Positions 26,441 through 35,664 are shown, counted from the first letter of the stretch. The stretch: DNA of 64,000 bases from Bradyrhizobium sp. ARR65 (GCF_000472385.1 NZ_AWZU01000019.1:62309-126308), one strand, 5' to 3'. Notes: generated by a model from the letters alone, not told the origin. Translations and numbers: made by a program.

Positions 26441-26754
26441 TAAGGTGCCATTATACCTAAATAGCTATTGAAAGCCGAGGCGAACGTCTGCCGTGTCCTC
26501 GCACCAGATGCAAACTGGTGATCTCGGGCCCCGCCGGCAACCAATAAAACTTCAACGTCTGGAACGCATTGGCGGATGTTCAAGATGCTTGCTTTTTGCC
26601 CCTCGCCTTATGTTAGAACGCCGCCTCCGGTTCACAAAAGCGTCGTCCGCGCATCGCCCGACGCCCGATCAACCACTTTCACTGCGAGGTTTCGTCTGCG
26701 GGGACCAGATGAAGCAAGCACGAAGTTGGCTGACCTTCACCCAAGGGTTCACTG
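26441..26754. other. Divergent promoter region between suf operon and alpha/beta hydrolase
   Basis: A 314-bp gap between divergent genes. It contains the likely suf promoter (26450-26469), a short inverted repeat CACCAG...CTGGTG at 26502-26520, and otherwise no recognisable gene. No IscR-like regulator gene is adjacent to the operon. Confidence 0.5.
26450..26469 (-). promoter_or_regulatory. Putative suf operon promoter with overlapping palindrome
   Basis: In the suf direction a consensus TATAAT (26455-26450) ends nine bases before the ATG. The perfect 10-bp palindrome AATAGCTATT (26460-26469) sits where the spacer would be, and no good -35 box is seen. This fits a regulator-dependent promoter, but the regulator is unknown. 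Confidence 0.4.
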
Positions 26755-27402
26755 ATGCCTGAAGTTATTTTCAACGGCCCGGCTGGCCGCCTTGAAGGCC
26801 GTTACCACCCGGCCAAGCAGAAGAACGCGCCGATCGCGATGATCCTGCATCCGCATCCGCAGTTCCATGGCACGATGAATCACCAGATCGTCTACCAGTG
26901 CTATTACGCCTTTGCGCATCGCGGCTTCTCGGTGCTGCGTTTCAACTTCCGCGGGGTCGGCCGCAGCCAGGGTTCCTTTGACCACGGCACCGGCGAGCTG
27001 TCGGACGCTGCCTCCGCGCTCGACTGGGCGCAGACGATCAATCCCGAGGCGCGGGCTTGCTGGGTCGCCGGCTTCTCCTTCGGCGCTTGGATTGGCATGC
27101 AGCTTCTGATGCGCCGCCCCGAGGTCGAAGGTTTTATTTCGATCGCGCCGCCCGCCAATCTCTATGACTTCTCCTTCCTCGCCCCCTGCCCCTCGTCGGG
27201 CCTGATCGTGCACGGCGAGAAGGATGCGGTGGTCCCGCCGAAGGATGTCAACACGCTGGTCGAGAAGCTGAAGACACAGAAGGGCATCGTGATCGACCAG
27301 CAGGTCATCCCAGGCGCCAATCACTTCTTCGACGGCAAGCTCGAGCCGCTGATGGAGACGATCACGGCCTATCTCGACATGCGGCTCGCCAACGTGCGTT
27401 GA
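26755..27402 (+). CDS. Alpha/beta hydrolase
   Basis: A 215-residue alpha/beta-hydrolase of the small dienelactone-hydrolase-like type. The nucleophile elbow is AGFSFGAWIGMQL, and the probable acid and base residues are the aspartate in VHGEKDAVVPP and the histidine in GANHFFDGKL. Near the start is HPHPQFHGTMNHQIV, a conserved block of this uncharacterised family. It begins MPEVIFNGPAGRLEGRYHP. It is followed 16 bp later by the DUF1697 gene, probably in one transcript. Confidence 0.85.
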   Translation: MPEVIFNGPAGRLEGRYHPAKQKNAPIAMILHPHPQFHGTMNHQIVYQCYYAFAHRGFSVLRFNFRGVGRSQGSFDHGTGELSDAASALDWAQTINPEARACWVAGFSFGAWIGMQLLMRRPEVEGFISIAPPANLYDFSFLAPCPSSGLIVHGEKDAVVPPKDVNTLVEKLKTQKGIVIDQQVIPGANHFFDGKLEPLMETITAYLDMRLANVR

Positions 27403-27418
27403 CGCGCGAGGTTCGGCG

Positions 27419-27931
27419 ATGGGTGCGTTCATCGGCCTACTGCGTGCCGTCAATGTCGGCGGCACCGGCAAATTGCCGATGAGCGAACTCAAGGCCATGT
27501 GCGAAGAACTCGGCTTCGCCGCCGTGCGCACCTATATCGCGAGCGGCAATGTCGTGTTCGAAACCCGCAAGTCGGAAGCCGCGATCAAGGCCGCGCTTGA
27601 GAAGCGGCTCGAAACCTACGCCGGCAAGCCCGTCGGCGTGCTGGTGCGCAGCGGTGCGGAGATGGCGCGGGTCGCCGCCGACAATCCATTTCCGAAGGCC
27701 AAGCCAAACTACACGGTCGCCATCTTCCTCGATCATGCGCCGCCGGCCGATGCGCTCGCAAGTGTGCGCGGGCGGCAGGATGAAGAGATCCGCCTCGGAC
27801 TCCGCGAGATCTACGTCCATTATCCGCAAGGTATGGGAAGATCGAAGCTCGCCATTGCCGCGGCAGAGACGGGTACCGCGCGCAACATGAACACGGTTGC
27901 CACCTTGGCCCGCATGGCCGGCGGTTCATAG
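27419..27931 (+). CDS. DUF1697-family protein
   Basis: A 170-residue protein matching DUF1697: it begins FIGLLRAVNVGGTGKLPMSELKAMCEELGF, followed by VRTYIASGNVVFET and a C-terminal MGRSKLAIAAAETGTARNMNTVATLARMA. The family is widespread and has no established function. The ATG at 27419 lies 16 bp after the alpha/beta-hydrolase stop. Confidence 0.87.
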   Translation: MGAFIGLLRAVNVGGTGKLPMSELKAMCEELGFAAVRTYIASGNVVFETRKSEAAIKAALEKRLETYAGKPVGVLVRSGAEMARVAADNPFPKAKPNYTVAIFLDHAPPADALASVRGRQDEEIRLGLREIYVHYPQGMGRSKLAIAAAETGTARNMNTVATLARMAGGS

Positions 27932-27949
27932 GCCGAGCATCAGGCACGG

Positions 27950-28279
27950 CTATCCCGGGGCAAGCTTCAACGCGACGATGCCGATCATCACGAGCCCGAT
28001 CCCTGCGACCTTGGTGAGACTCAGCGCCTCGCCAAACAGCAACACGCCCATGACCACGGTCCCGACCGCACCGATCCCGGTCCAAACCGCGTAGGCAAGC
28101 CCAAGGTCCAGCGCCTGCAGGGCTCGCCCAAGCAGGAAGACGAATGCCGCAAGTAGAGCGAGCGAGATCAGGCTCCAGCCCATTCGCGTGTAGCCCTCGG
28201 CATACTTCATCGAGATAGCCCAGCCGATATCGAGAAGCCCCGCGAGTATCAGTGCCATCCAGGCAAGCGAACTCGACAT
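27950..28279 (-). CDS. Small multidrug resistance (SMR) / SugE-like transporter
   Basis: A 109-residue protein with four membrane helices of the SMR family. ATG 28279 is chosen because MSSSLAWMALILAGLLDIGW matches the family N-terminus. The TM1 position normally occupied by the essential glutamate (AGLLEVxWA in SugE/Gdx) reads AGLLDIGWA, with Asp17 instead. The rest is typical: SMKYAEGYTR, AYAVWTGIGAVGTVVMGVLLFGE. Gdx-type members export guanidinium and EmrE-type members cationic drugs; which applies here cannot be said. Confidence 0.85.
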   Translation of the reverse strand: MSSSLAWMALILAGLLDIGWAISMKYAEGYTRMGWSLISLALLAAFVFLLGRALQALDLGLAYAVWTGIGAVGTVVMGVLLFGEALSLTKVAGIGLVMIGIVALKLAPG

Positions 28280-28286
28280 GACGCCA

Positions 28287-28964
28287 TCACGCGGCAAGCT
28301 TCAACAGATGCGCGTCGTGACGGAGCAGAAAGTCGCGCAGCAATTTCGCATAATCGGATCCGACGGCGGAGCGAACGCTCGGCCGGCGCGCGAGCTCAAC
28401 GCGCCAGCGACGGACTTTCGGCGTTTCATCGAAGACACTGAGGTCAACGATTTCATCGAACACATCGAAGTAGCGAAATATCGGCGCAAACACCGCATCC
28501 ACGAGGCTGAAACTTTCGCCTGCGAAAAACGGGCCCAAGCCCAACGCCCCTTCGACGCGCGCAAACTTCGCGGCAATCGCCGCCCGCTTATTCGCGAACG
28601 TCGCGGGATCCGTGGTGGTCTCGAGTCCCCACAGGTCTGCCAGGATGGCGGAGCCGAATTCCATCCAGGCGCGGTGCTGGGCGCGCGTCAGCGCATCCTG
28701 CGGATGCAGCCTGGTTCCCTGCTGGCTATCCTCGATGTACTCGCAAATGACGTTGCTCTCGAACAGCGCCACCTCACCATCATCCGAGGCGACGACGAGC
28801 ACGGGGACTTTGCCGAGCGGGGAAATATTGAGAAACCACTCCGGCTTCTCGGCGAGATCGATATCGATCCGCTCGAACGGCACACCCTTCTCGGACAGCG
28901 CGATCACCGCGCGCTGGACGTAGGGACAAAGTTTGTGACTGATCAGCTTCAGCGGGGCAGCCAT
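28287..28964 (-). CDS. Glutathione S-transferase family protein
   Basis: A 225-residue GST with an N-terminal thioredoxin-like domain. LISHKLCPYVQRAVIALSEKGVPFE carries a CPYV motif as in Omega/glutaredoxin-like GSTs, with the glutathione-binding GKVPVLVV and a downstream E-S pair in LFESNVICEYIED. The C-terminal helical domain follows. ATG 28964 is preferred over an upstream in-frame ATG (29036), which would lie inside the anmK 3' end and upstream of the predicted promoter. A strong promoter-operator is seen directly upstream. Confidence 0.85.
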   Translation of the reverse strand: MAAPLKLISHKLCPYVQRAVIALSEKGVPFERIDIDLAEKPEWFLNISPLGKVPVLVVASDDGEVALFESNVICEYIEDSQQGTRLHPQDALTRAQHRAWMEFGSAILADLWGLETTTDPATFANKRAAIAAKFARVEGALGLGPFFAGESFSLVDAVFAPIFRYFDVFDEIVDLSVFDETPKVRRWRVELARRPSVRSAVGSDYAKLLRDFLLRHDAHLLKLAA

Positions 28965-28983
28965 CCCGAACCTCGCAGTTTTC

Positions 28984-29026
28984 ATGCATTCGCATCTAAT
29001 TACATGCAAATGCATTAACCTGTCAA
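28984..29026 (-). promoter_or_regulatory. GST promoter with overlapping inverted-repeat operator
   Basis: In the gene direction there is a perfect TTGACA (-35; 29026-29021), an 18-bp spacer and TAATTA (-10; 29002-28997). A 12-bp inverted repeat, ATGCATTTGCAT / ATGCGAATGCAT with one mismatch and an 8-bp centre, spans 28984-29015 and covers the -10 box. A dimeric repressor bound here would block RNA polymerase. The -35 box overlaps the anmK stop codon. Confidence 0.65.
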
Positions 29027-30126
29027 GGTCGCGCAATCACCCCACCGGTCATCGGCATTGGCACACCCGTGGTCGCTGGATAGCTTAGCGGCAGGCCCTT
29101 CAATCCCCGGACGGCGAGGAAGCCGAAGGCTTGCGCTTCGATCGCATCCGCCGACCAGCCGAGCGCATTGGCGGCTTCGACGCGCGCCGGCGCGAGGCGT
29201 TCGCGCAGCATCCGCATCATGGTGAGATTGCGTGCGCCGCCGCCGGAGATGATCCAACCTTGCGGCGGCTTCGGCAGCAGCGGCACGATCCGCGCGATCG
29301 CCGCCGCGGTGAGCCCGGTCAGCGTGGCAGCGCCATCGGCCGGTGCCATCTCGCCCAGCTTGAAATGCGCGAAATCGTTGCGATCGAGCGATTTCGGCGG
29401 CCGCCTGGCAAAGAACGGATGATCAAGCACCCGTGCAATCCAGGTCTCATCCGCCGTTCCTTGCGCCGCCATCCGGCCGTCGCAATCAAAGCTCTGCCCG
29501 GTCGTCCGCTGCATGAAATCGTCGAGCAGCGCATTGCCGGGCCCGGTGTCGCAGGCGATCAGCGTATCGGCGCCATCGATATAGGTAATATTGGAAACGC
29601 CGCCGATATTCACCACAACGATCGGCCCTTGTCGTTCCAGCGACTGCACCAGCGCGCGGTGATAGACCGGCACGAATGGCGCGCCCTGCCCCCCGGCCGC
29701 GACATCGGCCGCACGGAAATCAGACATCACCGGGATATGGATGGCTTTGGCCAGCGCCGCAGCGTCGCCGATCTGCACGGTCAGCTTGCGTTCGGGCCGG
29801 TGCAGCACGGTCTGGCCATGGAAGCCGACAATGTCGATCTCCTCGGGCGCAATCCGGTGCTGGGCGGTAAAGGTCTTCACCGCTTCCGCATGGGCCAAGG
29901 TGACGACACGTTCGGCCTCGGACAGCACACCAGGCCGCGCATCGCGCTCAGCCAGGTGAACGGCCCCTGCGAGCGCCTCCCGCAGCAGCTTTCGCTCCGG
30001 ATCGGTATAAGCCCGGTAGCCGGAAGGCCCGAAGGCCTGGATCCGTCTGCCGTCGGTCTCGATCATGGCGACGTCCACCCCGTCGAGCGAGGTGCCGCTC
30101 ATCAGACCGATCGCCGTCAACATCAT
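29023..30126 (-). CDS. anmK: Anhydro-N-acetylmuramic acid kinase
   Basis: Converts 1,6-anhydro-MurNAc from peptidoglycan turnover into MurNAc-6-phosphate. It has 367 residues. The family N-terminus GLMSGTSLDGVDVAMIETDG is present. Further marks are VGFHGQTVLHRPE, SDFRAADVAAGGQGAPFVP, VVNIGGVSNITYI, CDTGPGNALLDDF and SGGGARNLTMM. It is divergent from tyrS with a 161-bp shared upstream region, and it follows the usual tyrS-anmK pairing seen in many proteobacteria. Confidence 0.95.
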   Translation of the reverse strand: MMLTAIGLMSGTSLDGVDVAMIETDGRRIQAFGPSGYRAYTDPERKLLREALAGAVHLAERDARPGVLSEAERVVTLAHAEAVKTFTAQHRIAPEEIDIVGFHGQTVLHRPERKLTVQIGDAAALAKAIHIPVMSDFRAADVAAGGQGAPFVPVYHRALVQSLERQGPIVVVNIGGVSNITYIDGADTLIACDTGPGNALLDDFMQRTTGQSFDCDGRMAAQGTADETWIARVLDHPFFARRPPKSLDRNDFAHFKLGEMAPADGAATLTGLTAAAIARIVPLLPKPPQGWIISGGGARNLTMMRMLRERLAPARVEAANALGWSADAIEAQAFGFLAVRGLKGLPLSYPATTGVPMPMTGGVIARP

Positions 30127-30287
30127 GCTTTAGCGAGCCTCACGAGTCCTACCCCGGACGCCCAGCTTGTGCCAAACGGGCACATCTTATAATGCCACAG
30201 CGCCTGCAGACGCGGCAGCCTGTCCGGTCACGGTTCCGCAATTTGCTGCAACTACCGTAAAACAAGAATGATCAGAGTCCCAGACAA

Positions 30288-31541
30288 ATGACTGCTTTTA
30301 AATCTGATTTTCTGAATGTGCTGCAGGACCGCGGCTTCATTCATCAGATTTCGGACCCCGAATCGCTGGATGCGCTGGCCGCCAGGCGCGAGCTCGTCGC
30401 CTATATCGGCTTCGACTGCACCGCGCCCTCGCTCCATGTCGGCTCGATGGTGCAGATCATGTGCCTCTACTGGTTGCAGCAGACCGGCAACAAGCCGATC
30501 GCCCTGATGGGCGGCGGCACCACGCGCGTCGGCGATCCCTCCGGCAAGGATGAGACCCGCAAGATTCTGTCCATCGAGGAGATCGAGCGCAACAAGGATG
30601 GCATCAAGCAGGTCTTCTCGCATTTCTTGCGCTTCGGCGAGGGCAAGAGTGACGCGATCATGCCCGACAACGCGGAATGGCTGACCAAGCTGAACTGGAT
30701 CGAAATGTTGCGCGACATCGGCCGGCATTTCTCGGTCAACCGCATGTTGGCGATGGATTCGGTCAAGCTCCGGCTCGAGCGCGATCAGGAGATGAGCTTC
30801 ATCGAGTTCAACTACATGATCCTGCAGGCCTACGATTATGTCGTGCTCAACCAGCGCTACGATTGTCGGCTGCAAATGGGTGGTTCCGACCAGTGGGGCA
30901 ACATCGTCAACGGCATCGATCTCGGACGCCGTTTGGGTACGCCGCAACTGCATGCGCTGACCACCCCTCTGATCACGACCGCGTCGGGCGAGAAGATGGG
31001 CAAGACCGCGAGCGGCGCGGTGTGGCTCAACGCCGACATGAAGAGCCCGTACGAATACTGGCAGTTCTGGCGCAACACCGAAGATGCCGATGTCGAGCGC
31101 TTCCTCAAACTGTTCACCACGCTGCCGCTCGGCGAGATCGAGAAACTCGCCGCGCTGAAGGGCGCCGAGATCAACGATGCCAAGAAGGCGCTTGCGGATG
31201 CCGCGACGACCTTGCTCCATGGGCCGGAGGCCGCGCGGCAAGCTGCGGAAACGGCGCGACGGACATTTGAGGAAGGCGCGATCGCGGAAAATCTGCCGAC
31301 GGTGGAAATTCCGCAAAGCGAACTTCAGGCGGGGTTCGGGGTGCTGGCTGCGTTCGTGAAGGCGGGCCTCGTCACCTCAAACGGCGAAGCGCGGCGGCAG
31401 ATCAAAGGCGGCGGCCTGCGCGTCAACGACGCGCCCGTTACCGACGAGCGCATGATGCTGACATCGGCGAATCTCGCGCCGGAGGGCGTGATCAAGCTTT
31501 CGCTCGGCAGGAAGCGCCACGTCCTGCTCAGGCCTGCATAG
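30288..31541 (+). CDS. tyrS: Tyrosyl-tRNA synthetase
   Basis: Class I aminoacyl-tRNA synthetase of 417 residues. The HIGH-like motif is [11 protein letters not shown] and the KMSKS-equivalent loop is [10 protein letters not shown]. The tyrosine-binding region [12 protein letters not shown] and [10 protein letters not shown] are present. The C-terminal S4 domain is seen in [17 protein letters not shown]. The gene begins [18 protein letters not shown]. No T-box or other leader regulator was recognised upstream. Confidence 0.96.
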   Translation: MTAFKSDFLNVLQDRGFIHQISDPESLDALAARRELVAYIGFDCTAPSLHVGSMVQIMCLYWLQQTGNKPIALMGGGTTRVGDPSGKDETRKILSIEEIERNKDGIKQVFSHFLRFGEGKSDAIMPDNAEWLTKLNWIEMLRDIGRHFSVNRMLAMDSVKLRLERDQEMSFIEFNYMILQAYDYVVLNQRYDCRLQMGGSDQWGNIVNGIDLGRRLGTPQLHALTTPLITTASGEKMGKTASGAVWLNADMKSPYEYWQFWRNTEDADVERFLKLFTTLPLGEIEKLAALKGAEINDAKKALADAATTLLHGPEAARQAAETARRTFEEGAIAENLPTVEIPQSELQAGFGVLAAFVKAGLVTSNGEARRQIKGGGLRVNDAPVTDERMMLTSANLAPEGVIKLSLGRKRHVLLRPA

Positions 31542-31596
31542 GCGTATTCGCGAAACGCGCTTGCTCAAGCGCACCAAAGCGCGCTCCCTGTCACCA

Positions 31597-32844
31597 ATGG
31601 ATCAGAACGCGCCGCGGGAGGACATCTTGACTGCGCCGGCCAAGCCGGCGCGCGTAGCGCTCGTTGTCCTCGCACTGTGCTTTGCGCTCTCCGTGCTTGG
31701 CCGCGGCCTCGGCGAGAGCTTCACGGTCTTTCTCAAGCCAATCTCGGAAAGCTTTGGCTGGGACCGCGCCGAAGTGGTCTCGGTCTATTCACTGTGCGCT
31801 CTGGCTGGCGGCCTGGCGGCGCCCTTGATCGGACGGCTATTCGACCGGTCGGGACCGCGCACGGTCTATACGCTGGGGCTCGCGCTGCTCGGCGGCGCGT
31901 TCCTGTCTGCCGCCTTCGCCACTCATCTTTGGCAGTTCCAACTCAGTGTCGGGCTGTGCGTCGGCATCGGCATCGCCTTCATCGGCAATGTGCCCAACTC
32001 TATCCTGCTCGGCCGCTGGTTCGGTCCCAAATTGCCGACCGCGATGGCGGTGGTCTATTCCGCGACCGGCGCGGGCGTGCTGATCCTGCTGCCCGCCTCG
32101 CAGCTCCTGATCGATCGCTTCGGCTGGCGTGGCGCCTATGAGATTTTTGGCGCGCTCGTGCTCATCCTGCTCATTCCGTTGCTGCTGTTGCCGTGGCGGC
32201 TATTTTCCCGCGGCTCGCCGCATGTGGTCAAGAAAGCTGCCGAGAGTTTTGAAGGCGAAGGCTGGACGCTCGCGAGCGCGATGCGCCATCACGCTTTCTG
32301 GGCGTTGTTCGCGACGTTCTTCTTCACCGCGATCGGCATGTACGCCATCGCCCCACAGGTGGTGGCCTATCTGGTTGAAGCCGGCTTCCCGCCGCTGCAG
32401 GCAGCGACCGCCTGGGGCTTTTCCGGCGTCGTATTGCTGTTCGGAATGTTGGGTGTCTCCTCGCTGGATGGGCTGATCGGCCGCAGACCATCGGTGCTGT
32501 TCAGCTACGCGCTGTCCATCATCGGCATCGTGATGCTGTGGGCGCTGCAATGGTACCCGAACTTCTGGTTGCTCACCGGCTTTGTCGTCTGCTTCGGCAG
32601 TATGATCGGTTCGCGCGGCCCGCTGCTCTCGGCTACAGCGATGAAGATCTTTCGCGGCAATCGGGTCGGCACGATCTATGGCAGCATCTCCATCGGCAGC
32701 GGGTTAGGCTCGGCGGTCGGCTCCTGGAGCGGCGGCCTGATCCACGACCTCACCCATAGCTACAATCCGCTGATTGTATTTGCCCTGATCGCTGTGGTGC
32801 TTGGGATGATTCCCTTCTTGGTTGTACCCGCCCTGCGGCACTAA
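31597..32844 (+). CDS. Major facilitator superfamily transporter
   Basis: A 415-residue MFS protein with about twelve hydrophobic segments. It starts ARVALVVLALCFALSVLGRGLGESFTVFLKPI and has the loop 2-3 motif as GRLFDRSGPRTVYTLG. The RGLGESFTVFLKPISESFGWDRAEV block is typical of the oxalate/formate-antiporter-like subgroup. Substrate is unknown. ATG 31597 (MDQNAPRED) is chosen over a non-ATG extension that would nearly touch the tyrS stop. It is the second gene in a probable tyrS transcription unit, 55 bp downstream. Confidence 0.85.
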   Translation: MDQNAPREDILTAPAKPARVALVVLALCFALSVLGRGLGESFTVFLKPISESFGWDRAEVVSVYSLCALAGGLAAPLIGRLFDRSGPRTVYTLGLALLGGAFLSAAFATHLWQFQLSVGLCVGIGIAFIGNVPNSILLGRWFGPKLPTAMAVVYSATGAGVLILLPASQLLIDRFGWRGAYEIFGALVLILLIPLLLLPWRLFSRGSPHVVKKAAESFEGEGWTLASAMRHHAFWALFATFFFTAIGMYAIAPQVVAYLVEAGFPPLQAATAWGFSGVVLLFGMLGVSSLDGLIGRRPSVLFSYALSIIGIVMLWALQWYPNFWLLTGFVVCFGSMIGSRGPLLSATAMKIFRGNRVGTIYGSISIGSGLGSAVGSWSGGLIHDLTHSYNPLIVFALIAVVLGMIPFLVVPALRH

Positions 32845-32955
32845 GCCTCGTCTTTGCAATCGCATAGCCTCATGCCGATTTGTCCCGCCTCTATTCACCA
32901 TTGGTAAGGTGCTTGCTGGTATCGCGGTGGTGACAATCCCCTAGAAGAGGCCGCG

Positions 32956-34650
32956 ATGATGCTGCTCAGCCGATTGAAGATCCGCACCAAACTCGCAAGC
33001 ATCCTCATTCTCGCAGCCTTGACAGTCTTCGCGATCGTCGCGTTATCGGCCTGGCTCAGCAAAGAACGCATGCTGGAAGATCGCGTCGCGCAGATGCGCA
33101 CCGCGGTCGACCTGATGACCGGCATGGCGCAGACGCTGCAGGACGAGGTCGCCGCAGGCAAAATGACGCTTGCCGAAGCGAAGAACCAATTCCGTCTGCG
33201 CGGGCGGCGGATGACCTTCAACAACGGCCAGGGCTACGCCATCGTCTACAATGCCGATACGACGAGCCTCTTGAACATCGCCAACCCTCAGGTTGAGGGC
33301 CGCGCGTCCGGCGCAAAGGACGCCACGGGCCTTGTCATTGCCGATATCCAGATGACGGCCGCGCGCGAACGACCCGAAGGCGGCGTCGCGAGCTATACGT
33401 TCCCGCGCCCTGGTCAGACGGTCGCAGTTCGCAAGATGGCTTACGCCCGCCGCTTCGAGCCGTGGGACATCTATGTGACCTATGGCCTCTACGTCGACGA
33501 CATCGATGCGGACGTGAACTCATTGATGCTGCGTCTCGGCGTCATCGGCGGCGGTCTCACCTTGCTGCTTGGACTGTTGTCCTGGCTGATTTCGAACGAT
33601 GTCGCGGGAGCGCTGGGCCGCCTGAAGGACAGGATGCAGGCCATTGCCGGCGGCGCGCTGGATCAGCCGGTCGAGGAGACCGAGCGCGGCGACGAAGTCG
33701 GACGCATGGCGGAAACATTGGAAGTGCTGCGCCAGACTGCCATGACGGCGCGCACGCTGGAAGCCGAGCAGGTCGCGACCAAGCAGCGCAGCGAAAAAGA
33801 GAAGCGCGACGCCTTGATCGCGCTTGCCGATCGGTTCGACGCATCGGTGGGTCAGCTCGTCGGGCTGATGGCGTCCGGATCACACGAGCTGGAAGCGACC
33901 GCGCAATCCATGACGTCGACGGCGGAACACACTAATCATCGCGCCTCCGTGGTCAGCTCGGCCGCCACCGAGGCCAGCACGCGGGTGCAGACGGTCGCCG
34001 CGGCCGCCGAGGAATTGTCCTCGTCCATCACCGAGATCAGCCGTCAGGTCGCGCAATCCGCCGCCATCACCAACCGTGCCGTCGAAAGCGCGCGCCGCAC
34101 CGACACCATCGTGCGGGCGCTTGCGGATGGCGCCAAGCAGATCGAGCATGTCGCCGAGCTGATTTCCAGCATCGCCGAGCAGACCAATCTGCTAGCGCTG
34201 AATGCCACCATCGAAGCCGCGCGCGCTGGCGAGGCCGGCCGGGGTTTTGCGGTCGTCGCGGCCGAAGTGAAGACGCTGGCAAGCCAGACGGCAGACGCCA
34301 CCAAGGAGATCGGCACCCGCATCAGCCAGATCCAGGGTGCCACCAAGGAAGCGGTCGAGGCCATCGGCGGCATCACCGCGACCATCGAGGAAGTCAGCGT
34401 CATCGCAACCGCGATCGGCTCCGCGATCGAGCAACAGGGTGCGGCGACTTCGGAGATCGCGCGCAACGTGACGCAGACGGCGCAGGCGACCAAGGACGTG
34501 ACGAGCAACATCGGCGGCGTCAGCAGCGCCGCCAACGAAACCGGCAATGCCGCCGGCCTTGTGCTCGCCGCCGCCTCCAACCTCTCCAAGCAGGCCGAAC
34601 AACTGTCCGGCGAGGTCAGCACGTTCCTCGCCGGAGTGCGCGCGGCATAG
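32956..34650 (+). CDS. Methyl-accepting chemotaxis protein with single Cache-like sensor
   Basis: A 564-residue chemoreceptor. TM1 is at about residues 12-34. A periplasmic single-Cache (Cache_2-like) domain follows, with [27 protein letters not shown] and a [18 protein letters not shown] ending. TM2 is at about 193-215. Then come a HAMP domain ([33 protein letters not shown]) and the signalling domain with the conserved hairpin tip [35 protein letters not shown]. There is no C-terminal NWETF-type CheR-docking peptide. Cache_2 receptors often sense small organic acids. It is monocistronic. Confidence 0.92.
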   Translation: MMLLSRLKIRTKLASILILAALTVFAIVALSAWLSKERMLEDRVAQMRTAVDLMTGMAQTLQDEVAAGKMTLAEAKNQFRLRGRRMTFNNGQGYAIVYNADTTSLLNIANPQVEGRASGAKDATGLVIADIQMTAARERPEGGVASYTFPRPGQTVAVRKMAYARRFEPWDIYVTYGLYVDDIDADVNSLMLRLGVIGGGLTLLLGLLSWLISNDVAGALGRLKDRMQAIAGGALDQPVEETERGDEVGRMAETLEVLRQTAMTARTLEAEQVATKQRSEKEKRDALIALADRFDASVGQLVGLMASGSHELEATAQSMTSTAEHTNHRASVVSSAATEASTRVQTVAAAAEELSSSITEISRQVAQSAAITNRAVESARRTDTIVRALADGAKQIEHVAELISSIAEQTNLLALNATIEAARAGEAGRGFAVVAAEVKTLASQTADATKEIGTRISQIQGATKEAVEAIGGITATIEEVSVIATAIGSAIEQQGAATSEIARNVTQTAQATKDVTSNIGGVSSAANETGNAAGLVLAAASNLSKQAEQLSGEVSTFLAGVRAA

Positions 34651-34742
34651 AGCATGATCCCGACCCGAAGGGTCGCCTCAGCGCAAGGGAAGCCGGTTTT
34701 CCTTGCGACAACTGCGAGGCGTTTGCGCGGAGATCGTGCTCT
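34649..34742. repeat. Palindromic intergenic repeat with nested stems
   Basis: The outer arms AGAGCATGATC (34649-34659) and GATCGTGCTCT (34732-34742) differ at one position. Inside are a hairpin CGACCC-GAA-GGGTCG (34661-34675) and a second arm GCCTC/GAGGC (34675-34679 with 34716-34720). That arm encloses CGCAAGG...CCTTGCG (34682-34707). It shares AGCATGATC with the repeat at 408-452. It begins within the MCP stop codon and separates two convergent genes. Confidence 0.72.
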
Positions 34743-34761
34743 ACAAAACCCCCTGACGCGC

Positions 34762-35577
34762 TCATTGCCATGTGCCCATGCGGTCGCCGGAAGCGGCGGC
34801 CGCCCATGCGCTCACCGCTCCGAGCAAGGTGGCGGCGGCGATCGAAAACGCCAGGATGATCGTGCTGCGGCGCGAATGCGCAATGGCTGTTCTTGAAGCG
34901 GCAATAGCCTGATCGACCCGCCGTTCGGCGTCGCCTGCCGAGAGTCCCGTCGTAGTGGCGACCTGCTGGATGAGATGGGTGCGGTCATCGCCGTTCACGC
35001 CGTTATGGCTCGACGACGTCATAAGTATCCGGCCCGCTTCTGCTCGCTCGGCGCCCATAGCCACATTTGTCGTCGGCCGCGGCGCGCGGAACAGCCGGTC
35101 CAGCTCGTAGCTCAGCAGCGGTTCGGCCGAGGTCGTGTCTTTGGCGGTCAACGCCGATGACGAGCCATGTACGGTCGCCGCGCCGATCACCGCCGTCAGC
35201 GCCGCGCCGAGGAGGACGGCGAGCGCCCACGCCGCGAGGCCATGAAAGCCGTCGCGCGTTTCGGCCTCCGGCGTGCCGGCCACGTCATAGCGGCGGCGGA
35301 GATGGCCCGCGATGTAGCCGCCAATACCGAAACTGACGATGGCCTGCAGGATCAGGTAGAGGCCCGACAGAAGCGATAGCGCGGCCGATGCATCGCGCCA
35401 CGTCGGCGACGTCGAGCTTACGCCGAGTCCGATCGTGACGCCGAACATCACCAGGATGAAGGAAAATGCTGCGGCTGCAAAAGCGCCCGCAACTACGGGC
35501 GTCCAGTGCAGATAGGCCTTGTCGTCGGGAAGCGTGAGCGCTTCGTCTTCGACAAGCGTGCCGGCTTCGATTGTCAT
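34762..35577 (-). CDS. Four-helix membrane protein of unknown function
   Basis: A 271-residue protein with four hydrophobic helices: TPVVAGAFAAAAFSFILVMF, SLLSGLYLILQAIVSFGIGG, GLAAWALAVLLGAALTAVIG and TIILAFSIAAATLLGAVSAW. A polar loop of about 100 residues, probably on one side of the membrane, separates helices three and four. That loop holds TGLSAGDAERRVDQAIAASR, which resembles a helical hairpin. No named family is recognised. It lies 12 bp downstream of a 24-codon micro-gene and converges on the MCP gene. Confidence 0.75.
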   Translation of the reverse strand: MTIEAGTLVEDEALTLPDDKAYLHWTPVVAGAFAAAAFSFILVMFGVTIGLGVSSTSPTWRDASAALSLLSGLYLILQAIVSFGIGGYIAGHLRRRYDVAGTPEAETRDGFHGLAAWALAVLLGAALTAVIGAATVHGSSSALTAKDTTSAEPLLSYELDRLFRAPRPTTNVAMGAERAEAGRILMTSSSHNGVNGDDRTHLIQQVATTTGLSAGDAERRVDQAIAASRTAIAHSRRSTIILAFSIAAATLLGAVSAWAAAASGDRMGTWQ

Positions 35578-35589
35578 GTGCGAAGCCCT

Positions 35590-35664
35590 TTAGCGCAAAC
35601 CGAAAAACGAAAGTATGGCCATGATCACGACGATCAGGCCGATGAGATAGATCAATTGATTCAT
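35590..35664 (-). CDS. 24-residue membrane micro-protein
   Basis: Reading from ATG 35664 to TAA 35590 gives a 24-residue peptide, MNQLIYLIGLIVVI followed by MAILSFFGLR. It is essentially one transmembrane helix. A near-ideal ribosome-binding site, GGAGGAGGGTCAAATG, precedes it. The gene lies 12 bp upstream of the four-helix membrane protein and is probably in the same message. Very similar tiny ORFs (MNQxIYxxGLxVVxxxxLSFFGLR) are recalled from rhizobial genomes, though not searched here. It may interact with membrane partners. Confidence 0.7.
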   Translation of the reverse strand: MNQLIYLIGLIVVIMAILSFFGLR

